The notes beneath the pieces are model-generated. The model did no database searches. It was not told where the DNA came from and saw only the letters and a program-made list of their open reading frames with translations. A program made the translations under genes and the position numbers. Positions 17,401 to 24,996 of a stretch of 64,000 nucleotides of DNA are shown piece by piece. Numbering within the stretch: the first letter of the stretch is position 1; each line of letters begins with the position of its first letter. Source of the DNA: Acidipropionibacterium thoenii DSM 20276 (GTDB lineage Bacteria; Actinomycetota; Actinomycetes; Propionibacteriales; Propionibacteriaceae); NCBI RefSeq assembly GCF_000423445.1, contig NZ_AUHZ01000007.1, positions 104,663-168,662 on the forward strand, read 5' to 3'.

Positions 17401-17834
17401 CCGACTCGGTGCGAACCATCGCCGCGACCCACGCCCGGGTCGCCCGGGCCTACTTCGACGACGGCACGATCGCGATGGCGGTACCTCCGATCCGGGCCCT
17501 GCTGGAGGTGATGGCCAACGGTCGGTCGGCCGAGGGCTACACCCTGGACTCGGCGGAGCTGCGCCAGATGTTCACCCGGGAGTCCGTGCTCGCCTCCGAC
17601 TGGTACGGCGCCCGGCTGGACGCCAAGCAGGCCGAGGACATCAGGCGCAGCGAGGCAGGGCTGGCCCATCTCCAGGAATTCATCGACGATCCCCGCAACG
17701 GGACAGCCTCGGCCGAGATCGGCGTCGAGGACAGGCTGGCACAGGTACGGGCCTATCACGATCTGGTGACCTCGCAGGGCTACCGCGAGTTGCTGGTGGG
17801 AACTCTCGGCCGGCAGGTCGATTTCCGGTTCTGA
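14430..17834 (+). CDS. Candidate PPi-type phosphoenolpyruvate carboxykinase
   Basis: A 1,134-residue soluble protein with no signal peptide. From memory of the family, its size and sequence character fit the PPi-dependent PEP carboxykinase characterised from Propionibacterium freudenreichii and Entamoeba, which makes PEP and PPi from oxaloacetate and phosphate (or the reverse, fixing CO2). Features visible: a P-loop-like SGGGKSE at residues 474-480, YGYCKKEVKTQIGYSANLFG and EEEHSGG near 335-355, and many conserved-looking Arg/Lys/Tyr clusters such as IKRYYKPEWGSDWKSHFS. It has only weak resemblance to ATP- or GTP-PEPCK. Leaderless ATG; monocistronic, ending at a hairpin. PPi-phosphofructokinase lies 5 kb upstream, consistent with PPi-based central metabolism. 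If not PEPCK, it is a large conserved protein of unknown function. Confidence 0.72.
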   Translation: MAESSMIDAANLRLAINGLPLPTGGASTGIEAVAPVLARQRELRRELPEALCPADRRIQRFIDRYLDQAGVADLRPRMPATTLVLDEAGLARTFSLPVDGDEFSSDLLSSYRVANGVLHNPRNDRRTTAGVFHIVEGGLAIPDDKKAVPARVFAQLLERAFQAPRADTLLPYSADQDAEHQAHSYVSLLMRPIVVPAVPGLVSERRMETRFFAPGGLVSNLDFVEGIFGNAGDPLLPVNDAALAPTSWTGHTGCVILAPHLSRVTKKELGLPHVDQATERQRRDGMCWREESEYYNEGKPFKLCARDESGVIVTIIADNYYGYCKKEVKTQIGYSANLFGISEEEHSGGARAYTAYNEGLEYTTTSEPGDPEVADVVAASPGRFTLQPEGYAIDNELDGVVIVPGEARYSLLKGTVSWTGSDGVEQSLRLRVDHEYLGPTGTRMRMEHSEIDNQWALNLVDGASTTLHKQCTVSGGGKSEISKAISDAFIPGSAYTPDFEADMAAVDQILHRDYSMRFADPGLAGSDHRPILSRERSVGSVIKLLTASSDFTEDYNSWVESIPQFRKELVFTIKRYYKPEWGSDWKSHFSVSPTNGRHGTMVRLDGEKIRVDMLRVGFDENGSWRLFTLRHDYAPDVKVQTEDDMTASAVVPAGLTVGPQDLSSKVVANCEALLFQRPDDAIHRGYDRQTERDMAGSGLFISNYQPLTRADVAQMRDDVVEFSKFSAPMRSFLSQFADSDPAAGPAYAVSSADPRLVDGVRSKNPRYLQVRPDISHSRLTRIADLASHLHHRRPVAEKLLLPVDIVAAGRRNNPPEENVPALCSYNPLHYMELPELFMEFISSMTGKSPSTTGAGSEGALTKGPFNAMPAVFDLNSSFLSFALSGYDGWLSSAGCIGPKVQVAHDISLLIPELFSRMSPAERDAATLIRGGYLEKLTDYQFDGETIPASRLGYRMTEKFMKMYFGRIFMHPDTIFTPEMLRPELQDEQVFADSVRTIAATHARVARAYFDDGTIAMAVPPIRALLEVMANGRSAEGYTLDSAELRQMFTRESVLASDWYGARLDAKQAEDIRRSEAGLAHLQEFIDDPRNGTASAEIGVEDRLAQVRAYHDLVTSQGYRELLVGTLGRQVDFRF

Positions 17835-17838
17835 GAGT

Positions 17839-17873
17839 CGGGTCGGGGGGGCATCAGAGCCGGCCCCGACCCG
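17839..17873. terminator. Hairpin between PPi-PEPCK candidate and Hsp70-like gene
   Basis: CGGGTCGGGG (17839-17848) pairs perfectly with CCCCGACCCG (17864-17873) across a 15-nt loop, between two convergent genes. Confidence 0.6.
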
Positions 17874-17887
17874 GTCCGGCGGTTGAC

Positions 17888-19393
17888 TCAGCGGGAACCG
17901 GTGGGCACCGCCGAGAGCACCGGCAGGTCGCGCCCCATCGTGGTGGTCAGCGACCAGCCGGTGTCGGTGTCGGTGATGGTGGCACTCACCATTCCCGACG
18001 GGTCGATGGTGTACCTCTCCTCGACCTGGTGGCCGTCGGCGACCTGGCGGACCTGGCTGGCGTCGAGCTGGGCCCCGGACTGCTGGAGCTCGCGGTCGAA
18101 GGGCACCACGATCTGGGCGAAGGGGGTGAGATCCCCGCGGGGGGTGCCGTCGACGTCGGTGCGGGAGAACTCGACGAAGCGGTAGACGCCGACATTGTGG
18201 CGGCTGCGGTACTGCCGGGTGATGGTCACCGGGGAGTCCAGCCGAAGGGTCTGGTCGGCCAGCACGTCGAAGGCGACCTGGGTGCCCCAGTTGGTCTCTC
18301 GGAAGACCCCGAAACCGCGGGACAACCGGTCACGGATGCTGTGCGGCGAGCTGGGGTCGGCTGCGATCGCCAGTCCGATGGCGGTCGATGCGGTGGGGCT
18401 GGGGGAGCGGTGCACTCGCCGTCCGAACAGTTCACGGACCCGGCGGGCGACCAGTGGCAGTGCGGTGGCCCCACCGACCATGTCGATCCCGGCGATGTCG
18501 GAGTTGGCCGGATCATCCTGCAGCAGGGCGCTCAGCGGGGTCATCACGGCCAGGCTGCGGTCCACCAGCGGCTGGCAGGCGGCCTCGAACTCGGCCACCG
18601 GAATACGCACCGTCTGGTCGGGAAGGTCCACCAGCACATTGCGCGACTGGGTCCGGACGGCCTCCTTGGCGATCCGGCAGGTCTCCAGAAGTGCTCCTTG
18701 CTCGGGCAGCGGGCCCTCGACCCGTCGTCCGACCATGTCGGCCAGCACCTGGTCGAAGTCGTCACCGCCCAGATCGTTGAGACCGACCGAGTCGACCACC
18801 TCACCGGAGGTTCCCGCCATGTCGACCAGGGAGGCATCGAAGGTGCCACCGCCCAGGTCGTAGATGATGACCCGGGTGCGCTTGGAGTTGAGCGTTCTGG
18901 ACTGGCGCAGGGAGTACTCCAGGCCCGCGGCCGATGGCTCGTTGACCATTCCCAGCACGGTGAAACCAGCGGCCCGGAAGGCCTCGATGGTGACGAAGCG
19001 CTGCCCGGTGTGGGCGTGCGCCGGCACCCCGATCACAGCCCTCAGCGGCCCCTCCACGCCGGCCATCCGGATCTGGGCGGCGACATGGCGCAGGTAGCAG
19101 GTGAGCAGCTCACCGATCGGCACCGGCGTCCCACCGATCATCACGGGGGTCGAGAAGGTGACCGACGGATCGGCCAGCGAACGCTTGACCGATCGGATCC
19201 CGGGATGGCCGGCCGCCATCGCCTCGGCGGCCTCGAAACCGTGCACCAGTTCGCCGTTGACCAGCGCGGAGAGGCTGGGGATGTGGTCGTGGGAGTCATC
19301 CTGGCTGTCCTGGAAGGACATCACCGGGTAGTTCCCACGATCCACCGAGGCGACGACGGTGTGGGTGGTTCCAAGGTCAATGCCGAGATCCAT
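17888..19393 (-). CDS. Hsp70-family protein (short DnaK-like)
   Basis: A 501-residue Hsp70 paralogue. The ATPase domain is intact: LGIDLGTTHTVVA, VIGVPAHAHTGQR, EPSAAGLEYS, IYDLGGGTFDASLVD and IDMVGGATALPLV (residues about 2-340). The C-terminal beta-rich substrate-binding region is present, but the helical lid of DnaK is missing, which makes it shorter than the usual 600-plus residues. No grpE or dnaJ is adjacent, so it is probably a specialised chaperone. It has its own -10 (TAGGCT) seven bases before the ATG and follows the PAC2 gene by 81 nt. Confidence 0.85.
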   Translation of the reverse strand: MDLGIDLGTTHTVVASVDRGNYPVMSFQDSQDDSHDHIPSLSALVNGELVHGFEAAEAMAAGHPGIRSVKRSLADPSVTFSTPVMIGGTPVPIGELLTCYLRHVAAQIRMAGVEGPLRAVIGVPAHAHTGQRFVTIEAFRAAGFTVLGMVNEPSAAGLEYSLRQSRTLNSKRTRVIIYDLGGGTFDASLVDMAGTSGEVVDSVGLNDLGGDDFDQVLADMVGRRVEGPLPEQGALLETCRIAKEAVRTQSRNVLVDLPDQTVRIPVAEFEAACQPLVDRSLAVMTPLSALLQDDPANSDIAGIDMVGGATALPLVARRVRELFGRRVHRSPSPTASTAIGLAIAADPSSPHSIRDRLSRGFGVFRETNWGTQVAFDVLADQTLRLDSPVTITRQYRSRHNVGVYRFVEFSRTDVDGTPRGDLTPFAQIVVPFDRELQQSGAQLDASQVRQVADGHQVEERYTIDPSGMVSATITDTDTGWSLTTTMGRDLPVLSAVPTGSR

Positions 19394-19400
19394 GTGGCTG

Positions 19401-19406
19401 AGCCTA
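19401..19406 (-). promoter_or_regulatory. -10 box (TAGGCT) of a leaderless start
   Basis: Minus-strand TAGGCT, 7 nt before the ATG at 19393 of the Hsp70-like gene. Confidence 0.5.
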
Positions 19407-19474
19407 TCGCCGCAGGGTGGGCGAGCCCGCGGCCCATCTGGGCCGAGTCTCCGGGGCGCACTCCCTGCGGGTGT

Positions 19475-20581
19475 TCAGGAGTTCCAGGAGTCGTCGCCGT
19501 GACGGGGCCGGTAGGGGCCGGTCTCACCGGACTCCCCGTCGTCGTGGCCGGGGCCCTGCTCGGAGGAGTCCTCGCTGCTCCGCTTGGCACCACCGGGTTC
19601 CTCCTGGTCGGAGGCCGCATCGGCGTCTGGTCCACCGCTGGTCCGGTCGCCGGAGTCCTCGTCCCGGTCATCGTCGGGAGCGGACTTCTGGTCGTCGTCC
19701 ATCGACCTCAGGAAAGCCTCCGCCTCGGCCCCGATATCGTCGGCGCTGGGCAGCACGACATGCTTGGACTCGATCTCCTGGCGGCCGTTCTGGCTGTCGT
19801 ACTGCTCCTCCAGATTGTGGATCATCGCCGAGAGCTCCTCGGAGTTGTCGACCTGGCTGGTGATCTGGGCACGCACCACCCCGGCGGCCATCGCCAGGGC
19901 ATGGCTGGGCAGTGCCAGCCCGGTGGTCTTGCGGATCGCCTCGACCAGGGCGCGGGCGGCATCGGGGTAGTCCAGATCGGCCAGGTAGTGGGGCACGTGA
20001 GCGGCCAGTCCCAGCACGTCGTGACCGTGTTCGGCCAGCCGCTGGGACAGCATGGCAGGGAACGATGCCGGCATCTGGATCCGTCCGAAGGGGGACTCCT
20101 CTCCGAGGATGAGCTCCGGGCGGGAGGCCCACTTGGTGACCTGAACCGGGCGGGTGTGCGGAGCCGCCATCGGGATCGCCTGGGTGACGATGCTCAGCCT
20201 CACATCGGTGGCCTTGACGATCTTCTCGATGGACTCGGCCAGACCCTCCCAGCGCAACGCCGGCTCAGGACCGTCCAGCAGCAGGAAGTGCTGCTCCAAC
20301 TCATCGGTCATCTCGTAGAGGGTGATCTCGGGCGCCTGGTAGCCCTCGAAATGGTTCTCGTCGAAGACGATCGGCGGCCGGGAGTCGCGGTGGTCCAGGA
20401 TCTCGTCGAGGGTGAACCCGCCCAGCTCCCGATGGGCCAACTCGCTCAGCAGACTCTGGCGCAGCAGGTGCTGGGCATGACCGGCGTCGATGAAGGCGCC
20501 CAGGGTCATCACAAGGGTCGACACATCCAGTTCATCTGGATCGACCTCGGGACGCCAGCGGAACAGCTGCTCGTCGCTCAT
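19475..20581 (-). CDS. PAC2-family protein (proteasome assembly chaperone-like)
   Basis: A 368-residue member of the PAC2/ATP-grasp-associated family: VMTLGAFIDAGHAQHLLRQS, ITLYEMTDELEQHFLLLDGPEPALRW (here as two parts), ITQAIPMAAPHTRP and ALGLAAHVPHYLA-like LGLAAHVPHYLADLDYPDAA. The last 80 residues are acidic, Asp/Glu/Ser-rich and probably disordered. Such proteins are common in actinobacteria next to proteasome or unrelated genes; their function there is unknown. A strong AAGGAGG precedes the ATG by five bases. It is divergent from arfB across 146 nt and may form a unit with the Hsp70-like gene downstream. Confidence 0.8.
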   Translation of the reverse strand: MSDEQLFRWRPEVDPDELDVSTLVMTLGAFIDAGHAQHLLRQSLLSELAHRELGGFTLDEILDHRDSRPPIVFDENHFEGYQAPEITLYEMTDELEQHFLLLDGPEPALRWEGLAESIEKIVKATDVRLSIVTQAIPMAAPHTRPVQVTKWASRPELILGEESPFGRIQMPASFPAMLSQRLAEHGHDVLGLAAHVPHYLADLDYPDAARALVEAIRKTTGLALPSHALAMAAGVVRAQITSQVDNSEELSAMIHNLEEQYDSQNGRQEIESKHVVLPSADDIGAEAEAFLRSMDDDQKSAPDDDRDEDSGDRTSGGPDADAASDQEEPGGAKRSSEDSSEQGPGHDDGESGETGPYRPRHGDDSWNS

Positions 20582-20715
20582 GATGCCTCCTTGTTGTCTG
20601 GAAGGTGTTTCCGCACCGGTTGCGGACCCGGGTGCAAGAACACCACGGGTTCAACAACAGCACGGCTACCGGTGATATTCCAGTGGACAGGCCCGTCAGC
20701 GGGCCGTGTCACCGC

Positions 20716-20721
20716 TAGATT
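20716..20721 (+). promoter_or_regulatory. -10 box (TAGATT) of a leaderless start
   Basis: TAGATT ends 6 nt before the ATG at 20728. Confidence 0.5.
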
Positions 20722-20727
20722 GGCGGT

Positions 20728-21168
20728 ATGGACGGGGTATGGGTACCGCTGCGGGATGACCCCAGGGGCGGATTCCAGATACCCGAGTCGCGGCTGTCCG
20801 AGAGGTTCACGCACAGTTCCGGTCCCGGCGGCCAGGGGGTCAACACCTCGTCCTCACGGGTCGAGCTGAGCCTGGATCTCACCTGCTGCCCCGAGATCCC
20901 CGAGAACCTGCGCGCCCGGATGATGACCGGCCTGCAGCATCGGCTGGTGGACGGGGTCCTCACGGTGGCCGCCTCCCAGTACCGCGAGCAGTTGGCGAAC
21001 CGGCGTGCCGCCCGTGCTCGGATCTCGGAGCTGCTGAGCCGGGCCGCCAGACCGTCACGGACCCGGCGCCGCACCAGGCCCACCAGGGGATCGGTGAGAC
21101 GCCGGGGCGAGGCCAAGGCCCGACGGTCGAAGCTCAAGGCGAGCCGGCGTCCTCCCACTGATTGGTGA
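20728..21168 (+). CDS. arfB: Alternative ribosome-rescue factor ArfB (RF-1 domain protein)
   Basis: A 146-residue peptidyl-tRNA hydrolase-type rescue factor. The RF-1 domain contains the catalytic GPGGQGVN (residues about 32-39), and the C-terminal tail is very basic (RRRTRPTRGSVRRRGEAKAR), the part that enters the empty mRNA channel of stalled ribosomes. It hydrolyses peptidyl-tRNA on non-stop complexes. Leaderless start; monocistronic and followed by a strong hairpin. Confidence 0.9.
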   Translation: MDGVWVPLRDDPRGGFQIPESRLSERFTHSSGPGGQGVNTSSSRVELSLDLTCCPEIPENLRARMMTGLQHRLVDGVLTVAASQYREQLANRRAARARISELLSRAARPSRTRRRTRPTRGSVRRRGEAKARRSKLKASRRPPTDW

Positions 21169-21192
21169 TCGGGCTCTGGGAGCCGGGGGAGA

Positions 21193-21226
21193 GACGGCCC
21201 TGCCACCAGCTGGTGGCAGGGCCGTC
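21193..21226. terminator. Perfect 34-nt palindromic terminator between arfB and permease
   Basis: A perfect inverted repeat without spacer spans 34 nt (arms GACGGCCCTGCCACCAG and its complement), between two convergent genes. It should form a 15-bp or longer hairpin on either RNA. Confidence 0.7.
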
Positions 21227-21250
21227 GTCGGGGCGTGAACGAGTGCCTGA

Positions 21251-22771
21251 TCAGTCCTTCGACGAGGAGGTGTCGGGGACGATGTCGGCCAGCTGGTGGT
21301 CGATGTCTCCCAGCTCCTGGTCGCCATTGAGGCGGGAGTGGCCCTTGGAGTAGCTGAAGTAGATCACGATGCCGATCGCCATCCAGATCAGGAATCGCAT
21401 CCAGGTCTCCACCGACAGGTTGAGCATCAGGTAGAAGCAGATCAGCGCGGAGGCGATCGGGATCACCGGCACCCACGGCACCCGGAATGCGCGAGGCAGA
21501 TCCGGCTGCTTCCTGCGCAGCACGATGATGCCGATCGAGACCATCACGAAGGCCAGCAGGGTGCCGATGTTGACCATCTCATCGAGGATGCCCGGGGGCA
21601 CCAGGGCGGCGGCCAACCCGTCGGTGACCATCACCACGATGGTGATGACATAGGGCACCCGGGTGCGCTCGGAGACCTTGGACAGCACGGGTGGCAGCAG
21701 ATGGTCGCGCGACATCGCGAAGATGACGCGGGTCGCCCCGATCATCATGGTCAGCACCACCGTGGTGAGGCCGGCGACCGCTCCGGCGGAGATGATGACC
21801 GCCATCCACGGCTTGCCCACCATCGTGAAGGCCTTGGCCAGCGAGGCGCTGGGATCGAGCTTGGTGTAGGGCACCATCCCGATCAGCACCAGGGAGATCG
21901 CGATGTAGAGAACGGTGCAGATCACCAGGGAGCCGATGATTCCCAGCGGAATGTCGCGCTTGGGGTTCTTGGCCTCCTCGGCAGTGGTGGCCACCACATC
22001 GAATCCGATATAGGCGAAGAACACCAGGGCGGCACCGGCAACGATTCCGGAGGCGCCGAATGCGGTCGGCTGAGCGCCGCTGATCCACTGGATGAGAGGC
22101 TGGGTGAGCCCCGAGGTGGTGCTCTCAACGGGGGCCTTGGCCGGGATGAAGGGGTGGAAATTGGCAGCCCGGACATAGCCGATGCCGGCGAAGATGACGA
22201 ACAGCACGATGAACAGCTTGAGGGCCACCAGAGCCGTGTTGACCCGCATCGACTCCTTGATACCGGCCAGCAGCAGCAGGCCGAGAATCACGATGATGCC
22301 CATCGCCACCAGGTCGACCCGACCGCCGGAGACGATCTCGGGTGGCAGGTGGATGCCCAGCTCGCCGAGCAGCACATTGAGGTATGCGCTCCAGCCCTGG
22401 GCCACCACCGAGGAGGCCAGGAAGAGCTCGAGGAAGAGGTCCCAGCCGATGATCCAGGCGAAGATCTCGCCCATCGAGGAGTAGGAGAAGGTGTAGGCCG
22501 AGCCGGCCACCGGCACGGTGGAGGCGAACTCGGCGTAACACATCGCTGCCAGCGCGCAGGCCAGCGCGGCCACCAGGAAGCTCACCACGATGGAGGGGCC
22601 GGTCATGGTGTGGGCCACCCGCCCGGTCATCGTGAAGATGCCGGCTCCGATGACCACGCCGATGCCGAAGGTCGTCAGCTCGACCCAGGTGAGGTTCTTG
22701 TTGAGCTTATGGGTCGGGTCCTCGGTGTCTCGGATGGATTGCTCCACCGATTTCGTTCGCAGGATACTCAC
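21251..22771 (-). CDS. APC-superfamily amino-acid permease (cationic amino-acid transporter group)
   Basis: A 506-residue permease with 12 or more membrane segments. The N-terminal RTKSVEQSIRDTEDPTHKL and the first helix FGIGVVIGAGIFTMTGR with the conserved GxG substrate loop place it in the CAT/YfnA group that carries basic or branched amino acids. The GTG at 22771, seven bases after GGAAGG, gives the N-terminus usual in this group; a longer reading to 22882 adds 37 atypical residues. It converges on arfB and is divergent from an MFS gene. Confidence 0.85.
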   Translation of the reverse strand: MSILRTKSVEQSIRDTEDPTHKLNKNLTWVELTTFGIGVVIGAGIFTMTGRVAHTMTGPSIVVSFLVAALACALAAMCYAEFASTVPVAGSAYTFSYSSMGEIFAWIIGWDLFLELFLASSVVAQGWSAYLNVLLGELGIHLPPEIVSGGRVDLVAMGIIVILGLLLLAGIKESMRVNTALVALKLFIVLFVIFAGIGYVRAANFHPFIPAKAPVESTTSGLTQPLIQWISGAQPTAFGASGIVAGAALVFFAYIGFDVVATTAEEAKNPKRDIPLGIIGSLVICTVLYIAISLVLIGMVPYTKLDPSASLAKAFTMVGKPWMAVIISAGAVAGLTTVVLTMMIGATRVIFAMSRDHLLPPVLSKVSERTRVPYVITIVVMVTDGLAAALVPPGILDEMVNIGTLLAFVMVSIGIIVLRRKQPDLPRAFRVPWVPVIPIASALICFYLMLNLSVETWMRFLIWMAIGIVIYFSYSKGHSRLNGDQELGDIDHQLADIVPDTSSSKD

Positions 22772-23079
22772 AGGCTTCGCCTTCCGGGCTTCGGGCTCTA
22801 CTGATTCATCCGGTCCCCAGTTGTTAGCGGTTCTGCTGAGGGTTCGACCTCTCAGCATGGGTCGCCACATTGCGGGAACCAAGAACGAAGCGAGAATTTA
22901 CCGCAGGTGTGGCGCGATCGAGGAAATCTGGTGATTCGGGCCGAATGGCGAGATCGGCAGGTTCGCCGGAGTGGCAGCCTCAGCGCTGGTGGCCGTCCAT
23001 CAGGATCGACGGCCGACCGCAGCGGCGTTCCGGGGGATGGGGACCAGGTGGCGGTGGCGGAGTCTGGCAGACTGAACCG
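22772..23079. other. 308-nt divergent intergenic region
   Basis: The region between the divergent permease and MFS genes has no open frame with coding character. It includes the ribosome-binding site of the permease, a minus-strand -10-like TAAATT near 22898, and at its right end the -10 of the MFS gene. I see no riboswitch fold or long inverted repeat. Confidence 0.6.
23068..23073 (+). promoter_or_regulatory. -10 box (CAGACT) of a leaderless start
   Basis: CAGACT ends 6 nt before the GTG at 23080. Confidence 0.4.
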
Positions 23080-24324
23080 GTGCGCGCCTACCGAGAGATC
23101 CTGAGCCTTCCCGGTGCGCTGAGGTTCTGTGCAGCGGGTCTTCTCGCCCGGGCCGGGGGAGCCATGATGGGCATCGGCCTGGTCCTGATGGTCTCGGCGA
23201 TTTACGACTCCTACGCGATGGCTGGAGCACTGGCGGCGGTGTCCGGTCTGGCGTGGGCGATCGGCACCGCGGTGCTCTCCGGTCTGGTGGACCGTCACGG
23301 CCAGCGCCGGATCATGTGGCCGGCTGCCGTGCTGTGCAGTGCGACTCTGCTGGTGGCGGTGGTCTTCGCGGTGCTCAGGCTGCCGGTGTGGACGTTGTTC
23401 CCCCCGGTGGCGATCAGCGGGTTGTCCAGCGGTTCACCGGGGGCCCTGGTCCGGGCCCGCTGGAACCATCTGGCGGCGACCCCCGAACAGCTCCACAGCG
23501 CGTTCTCGCTGGAGTCGGCTCTCGACGAGTTGACCTTCGTGGTGGGCCCGGTGCTGGCCACCGCGCTGTCGACCGGGGTCCACCCGGCGGCAGCCCTGGT
23601 GGTGCCGGCCGTGGTGGGGCTGGTGGGCGCCCAGCTGTTCTACTCGCAGCGGTCCACCGAGCCTCCCGCGACGCCGCGGGCCACCGATGCCGAGGGTCAT
23701 CGGGTGCCAGCCCGGATGATCATGGCCTTTCCCGGGGTCGCAGCAGTGGTGGGCACCAGTGTGCTGATCGGGTGCGCCTTCGGCTCGATCGATGTCAGCG
23801 TGGTGGCCCAGGCCACCGGCTGGGGAGTGCGTTCCGATGCCGGCCTGGTACTGGCCGCGTTCTCGGTCGCCTCGGGGATCTCCGGGCTGCTGTACGGGGC
23901 CAGATCCTGGGCGATGCCATTGACCCGTCGCTTCGCCATCGGGTTGGTCGCGATGTCGGTGGCGGCCCTGGGCCCGGTGCTGGCCGGCAATATCGTGCTG
24001 CTCGCGGCTGTCGGCATGCTGATCGGGCTGAGCGTCGCCCCGACCCTGATCAACACCAATTCGTTGGTGGAGCAGCTGGTGCCCAGGGCCCGCCTCACCG
24101 AGGGGCTGGCGTGGACCGGCACCGGTCTGGGGGTGGGGGTCTCGATCGGCTCGAGCGTGTCGGGTCAGGTGATCGACCGGGCCGGGGAGCATGCCGGCTT
24201 CTGGGTGGTGGCGATCTGCGCCTGCGGCGCGATGGTCATCGGGGTGAGTTCCCTGCGGGCGCTGCGGCGCGCACTGGCGTCCGGTGATGGTCCGCCGACC
24301 CTGGTGAGCGTCGACCCCGACTGA
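23080..24324 (+). CDS. MFS transporter
   Basis: A 414-residue protein with about 12 hydrophobic segments and the MFS loop motif between helices 2 and 3 (GLVDRHGQRRI). Two six-helix halves are separated by a hydrophilic stretch near residue 200. Substrate unknown; the low number of charged residues in the membrane fits a drug or small-metabolite exporter. The GTG at 23080 is chosen because a -10-like CAGACT lies at leaderless spacing and the upstream 70 codons of the same frame look non-coding (Arg/Trp/Gly-rich). Last gene before the dif site. Confidence 0.8.
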   Translation: MRAYREILSLPGALRFCAAGLLARAGGAMMGIGLVLMVSAIYDSYAMAGALAAVSGLAWAIGTAVLSGLVDRHGQRRIMWPAAVLCSATLLVAVVFAVLRLPVWTLFPPVAISGLSSGSPGALVRARWNHLAATPEQLHSAFSLESALDELTFVVGPVLATALSTGVHPAAALVVPAVVGLVGAQLFYSQRSTEPPATPRATDAEGHRVPARMIMAFPGVAAVVGTSVLIGCAFGSIDVSVVAQATGWGVRSDAGLVLAAFSVASGISGLLYGARSWAMPLTRRFAIGLVAMSVAALGPVLAGNIVLLAAVGMLIGLSVAPTLINTNSLVEQLVPRARLTEGLAWTGTGLGVGVSIGSSVSGQVIDRAGEHAGFWVVAICACGAMVIGVSSLRALRRALASGDGPPTLVSVDPD

Positions 24325-24424
24325 TTGCCGGCAGACCTGTCACCTGGAGTCTGCTTGCATGGACGTGATTCATCACTGGGGCAGGGGTGGGCCAGGACCG
24401 CTCTCGGGACCTCTGCAGCGGACA

Positions 24425-24452
24425 AAGTGACATAATGTCGCTTATCGGACAA
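24425..24452 (-). other. dif: dif site (XerCD chromosome-dimer resolution site)
   Basis: On the minus strand the 28 bases read as an 11-base XerC arm TTGTCCGATAA, a 6-base centre GCGACA, and an 11-base XerD arm TTATGTCACTT. This is close to the actinobacterial dif consensus as I remember it (CCGATAAT, then ACATTATGTCAAGT). It lies in the only gene-free gap (186 nt) between the MFS gene and the membrane-protein gene, in a locally AT-rich patch. Gene orientation changes from mainly plus to mainly minus across it, as expected at the replication terminus. Confidence 0.82.
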
Positions 24453-24510
24453 TCACATCGTGGTGATCGGGACCGCTGGAGATCCCCTCGAGGGCTGATC
24501 CCCCGGTGTC

Positions 24511-24996
24511 CTAGAACTGATCGATGAAGAACTGCGCGTCCGTTCCGTCGGGCAGCCTGCGGCGGGCGAACTCCTCGGCCCTGCGACGGGTGGGACGCAG
24601 GCTCGTCCAGACCACTGCGGCGGTGAGCACCATCCCGATGCTCACCTGGAGGGCCGACAGATCCGCGATGAATCCCAGCGCGAACAGCAGGATTCCCGGT
24701 GCCTCGGTGGCCGCCATCGTGATGAGGAAGTGAGTCGCGTAGGCCGATCTCAGGTCGGCAGGCGTGCTGACCGGCAGGTCGAGGAGGCCGACCATCCGCC
24801 CCAGCGCCAGGGAGATCACTGGCGCCGCGACGGCAGCAGCCCACCCCAGAGTCGGATGTCCTGTGAATCCACTGTCAAGGGCGAACCAGGAGGCGGCGGC
24901 GATCAGCACCAGGGTGATCGCCACCGTGGCGGAGATGATCCTCAGCCCCGCCAGCTGCCCCGGTCCCGGCGGTCCTCCGGTGGGATGGTCGGCCAT
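24511..24996 (-). CDS. Small four-helix membrane protein coupled to lpdA
   Basis: A 161-residue protein with four predicted membrane helices (about residues 18-37, 47-65, 85-105 and 112-130) and a basic C-terminal segment (RPTRRRAEEFARRRLP). No motif I recognise. The ATG overlaps the lpdA stop as TGATG, so it should be made together with lipoamide dehydrogenase. A functional link is inferred only from that coupling. Confidence 0.7.
   Translation of the reverse strand: MADHPTGGPPGPGQLAGLRIISATVAITLVLIAAASWFALDSGFTGHPTLGWAAAVAAPVISLALGRMVGLLDLPVSTPADLRSAYATHFLITMAATEAPGILLFALGFIADLSALQVSIGMVLTAAVVWTSLRPTRRRAEEFARRRLPDGTDAQFFIDQF

Noticed and set aside
18029..20869. A 946-codon open frame on the plus strand opposite the Hsp70-like and PAC2 genes
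   Set aside because: It is the antisense of two well-supported genes; long antisense frames are common at this G+C content, and the translation has no recognisable domain.
22772..23079. Riboswitch or T-box ahead of the amino-acid permease
   Set aside because: No long stem, T-box sequence or lysine-riboswitch core is visible in this region.
24422..24445. Imperfect palindrome around GACATAATGTC considered as a repressor operator
   Set aside because: The longer match to the XerC-centre-XerD layout of dif explains it better, and neither flanking gene has its promoter there (the MFS and membrane-protein genes both end towards it).
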